A stretch of 64,000 nucleotides of DNA from Paulownia fortunei (taxonomy: Eukaryota; Streptophyta; Magnoliopsida; Lamiales; Paulowniaceae). A program made the translations under genes and the position numbers. Shown here piece by piece: positions 59,262 through 64,000 of this stretch (its first letter is position 1; every line of letters starts with the position of its first letter). The notes beneath the pieces were generated by a model. It made no database searches and had not been told where the DNA came from. It saw only the letters and a program-made list of their open reading frames with translations. The stretch covers positions 10,540,001 through 10,604,000 of the forward strand of contig CM033121.1 in NCBI GenBank assembly GCA_019321725.1, in the 5' to 3' direction.

Positions 59262-61600
59262 CTGAAATTAATGTCAAAAAATGATGGTTAGTTCACCAAA
59301 ATGAAAGCATACTGTAGCCATTTGGTAGGGTGAAAGCAACAAAAAATATAAGTACAAAATGGAAGTCGAGGAAGGCATGCAAGAATTGCGAAATGAAATT
59401 GAGAGGAGAATGTTTATCCATCTCAAAGAATTGAAGCTTTCCAGCAATAAACATTACTTCTTTCATTTTCCTTCAGGAAGGGGAAGCAAACACAGATTTC
59501 AGAACGGTTTGTCTATTCAGAAGTTAGCAACTTATGTTTCTTGAATCTTCTTTGTCCATTTCAAACACACATGAACTGTTCAAGGAAATAAAAGCTACCA
59601 TTTTTAGTCTAAGATAAGCCTAATTCATTTTTAGTGAATAAATCCTTTAACTATATCCTGCAAACTAAGGCAATCACCTGAAACACATTCTTGTTTCTTT
59701 AATCAAATTTTCAAAATTACCAAGGTTTTTGTTCCTTGGGTAAAATTACTAAGGTTCTACTGCTTTGATAGAAACAATTATGTAGCATTCTATGTTTTTT
59801 GAAATTTTCCTGAGGGTCTGTTCATGTTGGCAAGATTTTTGAAGCAACATATTGTTTCCTCTCTCAATCGGAAATGAGTTTATAAATGGGAACACTGTTG
59901 GCATAAATATTACTTCACAAGTGTTTGACGACCTGAAAGTGCTATAACCTACATTCAACGTGAAGGAGTATAAAGACCCTCAATAAATCTGATGGTTGTC
60001 TGATTATATAAAGACCTTCAACAAATCTGAGGTTGCCCATTAATCGGGCAACCCAGAACCTATTAATGAAGTTTTGCATTTTATCTTTCAAGAACCAGAT
60101 TATTCCAAACCTTTGAAGTAGTTCTCATGCAAGACATATCAGGCAGGCTGGCTGGGAAGGGGTACTTAACAGAAAAAAAAAAAGCTAACTATTGACAAAA
60201 TGAGATTGGAGGAAAGGTGAAAGAGAGATTTTTGAGCCCACAATGATAGTGGAAAAGCCACTATCTGCTATTTACTATTGAGTATAAGGTTCTCCTATAT
60301 GAAATGACCCTCAATTATATTCAATCAATAGAGCAAAAAAGCAATAACATGACCAGTCGAATTGGAGGAAAACTATCAGAATGAGAAGGATTAGATATGA
60401 ATACAATTCAAACAAACAAAGAGGAATCTAACATATGTTACATAATTTTCTTGTACAAAAAATGTGAGGCACTCCATCATCTCCTTCCACTTCTCCCATG
60501 ACAAGGACAAGGGCATTTCAGTTCTACAACGTTCCAAAAGAAGAAGAAATGAAATTAGACATAAAACTCCTCAAAGGATTTGATCACTAAGTGGAGAACT
60601 TTGCTGGTAGATTGTAATGACAAAAACGCAAACAGAAATTCAAGGATTTCTTTTTGGAGACTGTTTCAATTGGCAAAGAACATCACCAAAAGTGAAAAGA
60701 TACCTAATGTAAGGCCAATTAGTTCGGCACATCTAGAAAACAGCAGGGATTTCCTTACGGAGAGTGGCATAGTTTCCATCACATAAAGAACCATAAGAGT
60801 TATATCAACATGGTCAAACGTCAGGAAAAGAAAAAGAAGTTTGACATAATGCATATAGGATCAAGATTGTGGCGAATATTATGTTAACTGAGACGAGAGA
60901 ATTCAAGAAGATTTGTGATTTTTAACTCTCTATCTTCCAGCATAACTGATATTCTGTATCAGCATGTAACCAGTGATATACTGTCTACCAATTGCTTATT
61001 GTGTATCAATTAGATATCATTCAACTTAGCAAATTCAGGGGTGTTCGGTAATTTTGTCAACTAGGCCTATGTAGAAATTTGCTAAAGATCTATTAATATC
61101 AGTATTTAATCCTTTGTTTAGAATTTAATATTTTGAGATGTTCTTTTTAGGAATCAGTTCAAGTTGAAGGAGGACTTCCATAATATCCTCTTCTTTTGTG
61201 GTCTTCCCCAGTTAATTTCCTAGTATAATTAGGTTCATTTAAAGTCTGAACTACATTGTAATCTCTTCCAATCAGAATAGTCAATAGCATAATTCAGGTT
61301 TTTGCAAATTTTGCAATTCTTCAATGGTGAGGTTCATTCAAATTCTTCTTAGAGATTCTTGGAAGGCCTTGGAGAGATTTTTTTCCAAATCTTCTTATTC
61401 ATCGTGTTCTTAACTTTATGATCTTCTCAGCCTCATATTGATTTTGGACGGCGTCTTTCAAGTTAGTAGATATACTGCATAATCACAAACTTTAATACTC
61501 ATTCGACTCAACCGAAACTCCGTAAATACCGTATATTTGATTCCATGCATAAATCAATTTTCTTCCCTCTAAGTTCTAGTCTCAATAAGAATGGTAGTTC
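59262..61600. other. AT-rich spacer, or introns of the - strand candidate gene
   Basis: No coding sequence I can support. Several short open frames on both strands (for example 60580-60786 +) lack any recognisable similarity. Confidence 0.4.
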
Positions 61601-61716
61601 TTACTATTCATATATTATGATATGAATATACTACATCAATTGTTATGCATGGATGATGAGATTCCACTAATACAGAGCTAATTCAAATAAACTTATTGGA
61701 GGGTCTCATTGGCGTG

Positions 61717-61795
61717 CATCCAATAGGAATTTTGAACCTACACATTCGCCAATTATGAGTTGGGGGCTTTAACCATTCAACCATGGAAGCTTAGC
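61717..61795 (-). pseudogene. trnI-CAU: Pseudo trnI-CAU of plastid origin
   Basis: On - the sequence shows the D-arm region CCATGGTTGAATGGTTAAAG, the anticodon loop CTCATAA with CAU, and the T-arm GTAGGTTCAAAATTCCTA ending GGATGCA. The 5' acceptor strand reads GCTTCC instead of GCATCC and the T-loop has two extra bases, so folding is impaired. Inside a nuclear plastid insertion it is not expected to work. Confidence 0.85.
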
Positions 61796-61878
61796 TGGCA
61801 TCCTCGTACATGGTGAATAAACAAATTCTAACTAAAATGAAATCTTTAGGATAAATCAATGCAAATTAGGAGGAATTA

Positions 61879-62519
61879 ATGAAAGGAACTCAATTCAAAT
61901 ATTGGATTTTCAAATTAAGAGAGATATTGAGAGATCAAGAATTCTTACTATTTCTTAAATTCATGGATCCAATTCATTTTAGTGGGGCCTTTCATTCACA
62001 TTTTTTTCCACCAAGAACGTTTTCTAAAACTCTTTGACCCTCTAATAATCCTTATTTCACGCAATTCATATGGTTTAACAAATAATCTATATTTCACGAT
62101 CAAGGGTGAAATACTCTTTGTAGTAGTGGTCCTTATATATCGTATTTAGAATCGAAATATGGTCGAAATAAAAAAATCTTTATTTGAGGGGGCTTCTTCC
62201 GATACCTATGAATTCCATTAGACCCATAAATGATACATTGGAAGAATAAGTTTACAGTTTCGCTACTGTATCTTATAAAAGGAAAAAAGATCTCTGAGAT
62301 ACAAAAGGAAAAAATATTGAGTTGTTTCATGAATCCGAAAGAGTATTGGGTTCTCTCAATAACTAAAAAGTGTAGCATGCCTGAATCTAATTGGGGCTCG
62401 CGGTGGTGGAAGAATTGGATCAGAAAAAAGAGAGATTCTAGTTGTAAGATATTTAATGAATCCGTCGCTGGAATTCGGATCTTATTAAAAGAGAAATATA
62501 TCAAATATCTGGAGTTCAC
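61879..62519 (+). pseudogene. ycf2: 5' part of plastid ycf2, broken
   Basis: It starts at an ATG in the ycf2 context ([20 protein letters not shown]) and continues through [11 protein letters not shown], the [17 protein letters not shown] stretch, [37 protein letters not shown] and KYIKYLEF. Several frameshifts and stops break it. ycf2 encodes a very large plastid protein of more than 2,000 residues, thought to be part of the import motor; only about the first 200 codons are here. Confidence 0.9.
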
Positions 62520-62630
62520 TGATCCTGAATTCGTAATGCATGTCAAAATGAACTACATGAAAAAAGTTGGTGAATGACTTGTTTGTGCACCAAATTTTAA
62601 GCCTCTTATAGCAACTGTGCAAAAATAAAC

Positions 62631-62852
62631 TGTTGTTGCCCACTGTCTTATCCAGTTAGTTAGGATTCAATTAGATATTATCTGCTCTTGTTTATCTTTT
62701 AAGTTTAAAATAAAGTAGATAGAGTTTGTTTTATCCATATCACTTGTTTATGTGTTTTATTTTGTTGTATCAGTTAGTTATTATCCTAGCCTATATATTT
62801 ATACTTTCAGATGATGAATAAAATATATTAGAAAATTTTATCTCTGTTTTCA
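62631..62852 (+). repeat. 5' LTR of the second copia element
   Basis: About 222 bp, TGTTGTTGCCC to CTGTTTTCA, directly followed by the primer-binding site. The small size is usual for plant copia LTRs. The start is inferred from the TGTTG motif; without the 3' LTR it cannot be checked. Confidence 0.65.
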
Positions 62853-62865
62853 TGGTATCAGAGCC
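62853..62865 (+). promoter_or_regulatory. Primer-binding site, tRNA-Met type
   Basis: TGGTATCAGAGCC, matching the 3' end of initiator tRNA-Met, immediately after the LTR's terminal CA. Confidence 0.9.
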
Positions 62866-62889
62866 ACATTCTTTAAAAACCAAAACACC

Positions 62890-63990
62890 ATGGTTAAAAT
62901 AGCCATGATGACGAATAGAGGAGAAGAAACCTCTTCTGCCACTTCTGGTCAGACCCAGACCGAGCAAAACCCTATTTCTACTCTTCAAGTCAATGACAAT
63001 TCATCCCTACAGATTACTGCACATAAGCTCAATGGCAAGAATTATTTCCAATGGGCTCAGTCCATGAAGCTCGTGATTTGTGGCAGAGGAAAAATAGGGT
63101 ATCTTACCGGCGATGTGAAAGCTCCACCGAAAAATGACCCAAAATACTACACATGGCAGACAGAAAACTCGATCGTGATGGCATGGTTAATAAATTCCAT
63201 GGAACCAAAAATTAGCAGGACATACCTACTCTTCACTACCGCCAAAGCAATATGGGATGCAGCAAAACGAACATACTCAGACCTGGGGAATGCATCGCAG
63301 GTGTTTGAGTTAAAGTCTAAACTAAAGGAGATGAAACAAGGACAACAAACAGTCACCCAATACTTCACCGAATTGCAGAATATATGGTAGGAGTTGGACC
63401 TATTTTTTGAGGATGACATTGGCTGTGCAGAATGCAGTGTTAAGCACAGAAAGAGTCTTGAAAAAGAGAGGGTGTTTGAGTTCTTGGCTGGGCTTAATAA
63501 GGAGTTGGATGAGGTTCGTGGTAGAATATTGGGTCGAGAGCCATTTCCATCAAAGCTGCTTTCTCAGAGGTACGGAGGGAGGAAAGTCGACGCAATGTTA
63601 TGCTTTCAGACAGTATAATAGGCCAAAACTCAGAGTTTTCAGCCCTTGCAGTAAAAGGAACACCACAAAATAATCGCACTGTGGATAGCAAGAACAATCG
63701 ACGTGGAGAGAAAATGTGGTGTGAACACTGTCAACGCTCTAATCATACGAAGGATACCTGCTGGAAATTACATGGAAAACCAGCAAATTGGGTTCCACGG
63801 AGACCAGCTAGTGAAGGCCGAGGCTTCCAAGCTCAAACTTCCAACTTGGAGCATGCTCAAGAGAAAAAACCAAGTGACATGGCATAGATCAGATCAAGTT
63901 TAGCAAGGAGCAGATTGAGCACTTATACAGACTTTTAAATCAGTCTAATCCTACTTCCACAAATACTAATATCGGTTCTTGTTCACTAGC
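62890..63990 (+). pseudogene. copia Gag, interrupted by stop and frameshift
   Basis: Starts at ATG 62890 (an in-frame alternative is 62905). ITAHKLNGKNYFQWAQSMKL and KIGYLTGDVKAPP are the copia Gag start (the LNGxNYxxW family), followed by VFELKSKLKEMKQGQQTVTQ. A TAG at 63388-63390 stands where copia Gag continues WxELD. The same frame goes on to about 63545, then shifts by one base. In the next frame comes the zinc knuckle CEHCQRSNHTKDTCWKLHGK (about 63720-63780), and after another break near 63875 IKFSKEQIEHLYRLL. Gag would form the particle that packages element RNA. Confidence 0.88.
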
Positions 63991-64000
63991 TCAGTCTGGT

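Larger units (their letters stand above)
61600..62520. other. Nuclear plastid DNA insertion (NUPT) from the trnI-ycf2 region
   Basis: The order spacer, trnI-CAU on -, then ycf2 on + is that of the plastid inverted repeat. Both genes are diverged with indels, so the transfer is old. The left limit is uncertain; the plastid-like spacer upstream of trnI seems to start near 61580-61610. The right limit is where ycf2 similarity stops after KYLEF, about 62519. Confidence 0.85.
62631..64000 (+). mobile_element. Ty1/copia element, 5' end only (runs off the window)
   Basis: A short 5' LTR (62631-62852), a perfect tRNA-Met primer-binding site (62853-62865) and Gag follow in order. Pol lies beyond base 64000. 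A stop and a frameshift in Gag show this copy cannot make a full Gag. It lies just right of the plastid insertion. Confidence 0.9.

Noticed and set aside
59359..59544. 61-codon + frame near the candidate - exon
   Set aside because: No recognisable similarity and no splice or start context beyond chance.

Overview
This is nuclear DNA from a flowering plant, most likely a eudicot. Genes are sparse and intron-rich, the sequence is strongly AT-rich, plant Ty1/copia and Ty3/gypsy elements nest in one another, and one segment is plastid-derived. I found no bacterial or phage features, no CRISPR array and no rRNA or functional tRNA gene. I could not name the species.

Two host genes are well supported, both on the + strand. 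The first (exons between 6289 and 13881) is the 3' part of a plant protein that joins thioredoxin-like folds, including a WCGFC active site, to a C-terminal UPF0301/DUF179 (AlgH/YqgE) domain, like Arabidopsis LOW. Its 5' half is lost at a 100-N assembly gap (6136-6235). The second (42807-55503) is a complete seven-exon uracil-DNA glycosylase (UNG) of 314 residues with its catalytic motifs intact. A third, weak candidate is a terminal exon on the - strand at 59173-59261.

Layout. 1-6135: decayed Ty1/copia element on the - strand, with its LTR running into the gap. 6289-13881: LOW-like gene, with simple repeats and MITE-like sequence in its introns. 13882-15636: AT-rich spacer. 15637-18839: solo Ty3/gypsy LTR with a near-perfect 5-bp target duplication. 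20358-20812: fragment of the same LTR family. 20813-36049: Athila-like element on the + strand, split by a nested - strand Tekay/Del-like chromovirus (22403-32004). 36050-36656: inverted fragment of a related LTR. 36833-37626: hAT-like non-autonomous element. 37627-42806: AT-rich spacer with simple repeats and a tandem duplication just upstream of UNG. 42807-55503: UNG. 56690-57850: broken LINE/L1 reverse transcriptase. About 61600-62520: plastid insertion carrying pseudo-trnI-CAU and the start of ycf2. 62631-64000: 5' end of a second copia element on the + strand, cut by the window edge.

The two genes do not form a functional cluster; plant genes are transcribed separately and their roles (redox/folding-like protein, base-excision repair) are unrelated. 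The most informative single observation is a decayed, spliceable-looking duplicate of UNG exon 2 inside UNG intron 1. I see no evidence for an undescribed multi-gene system; the novelty is in gene and transposon structure.
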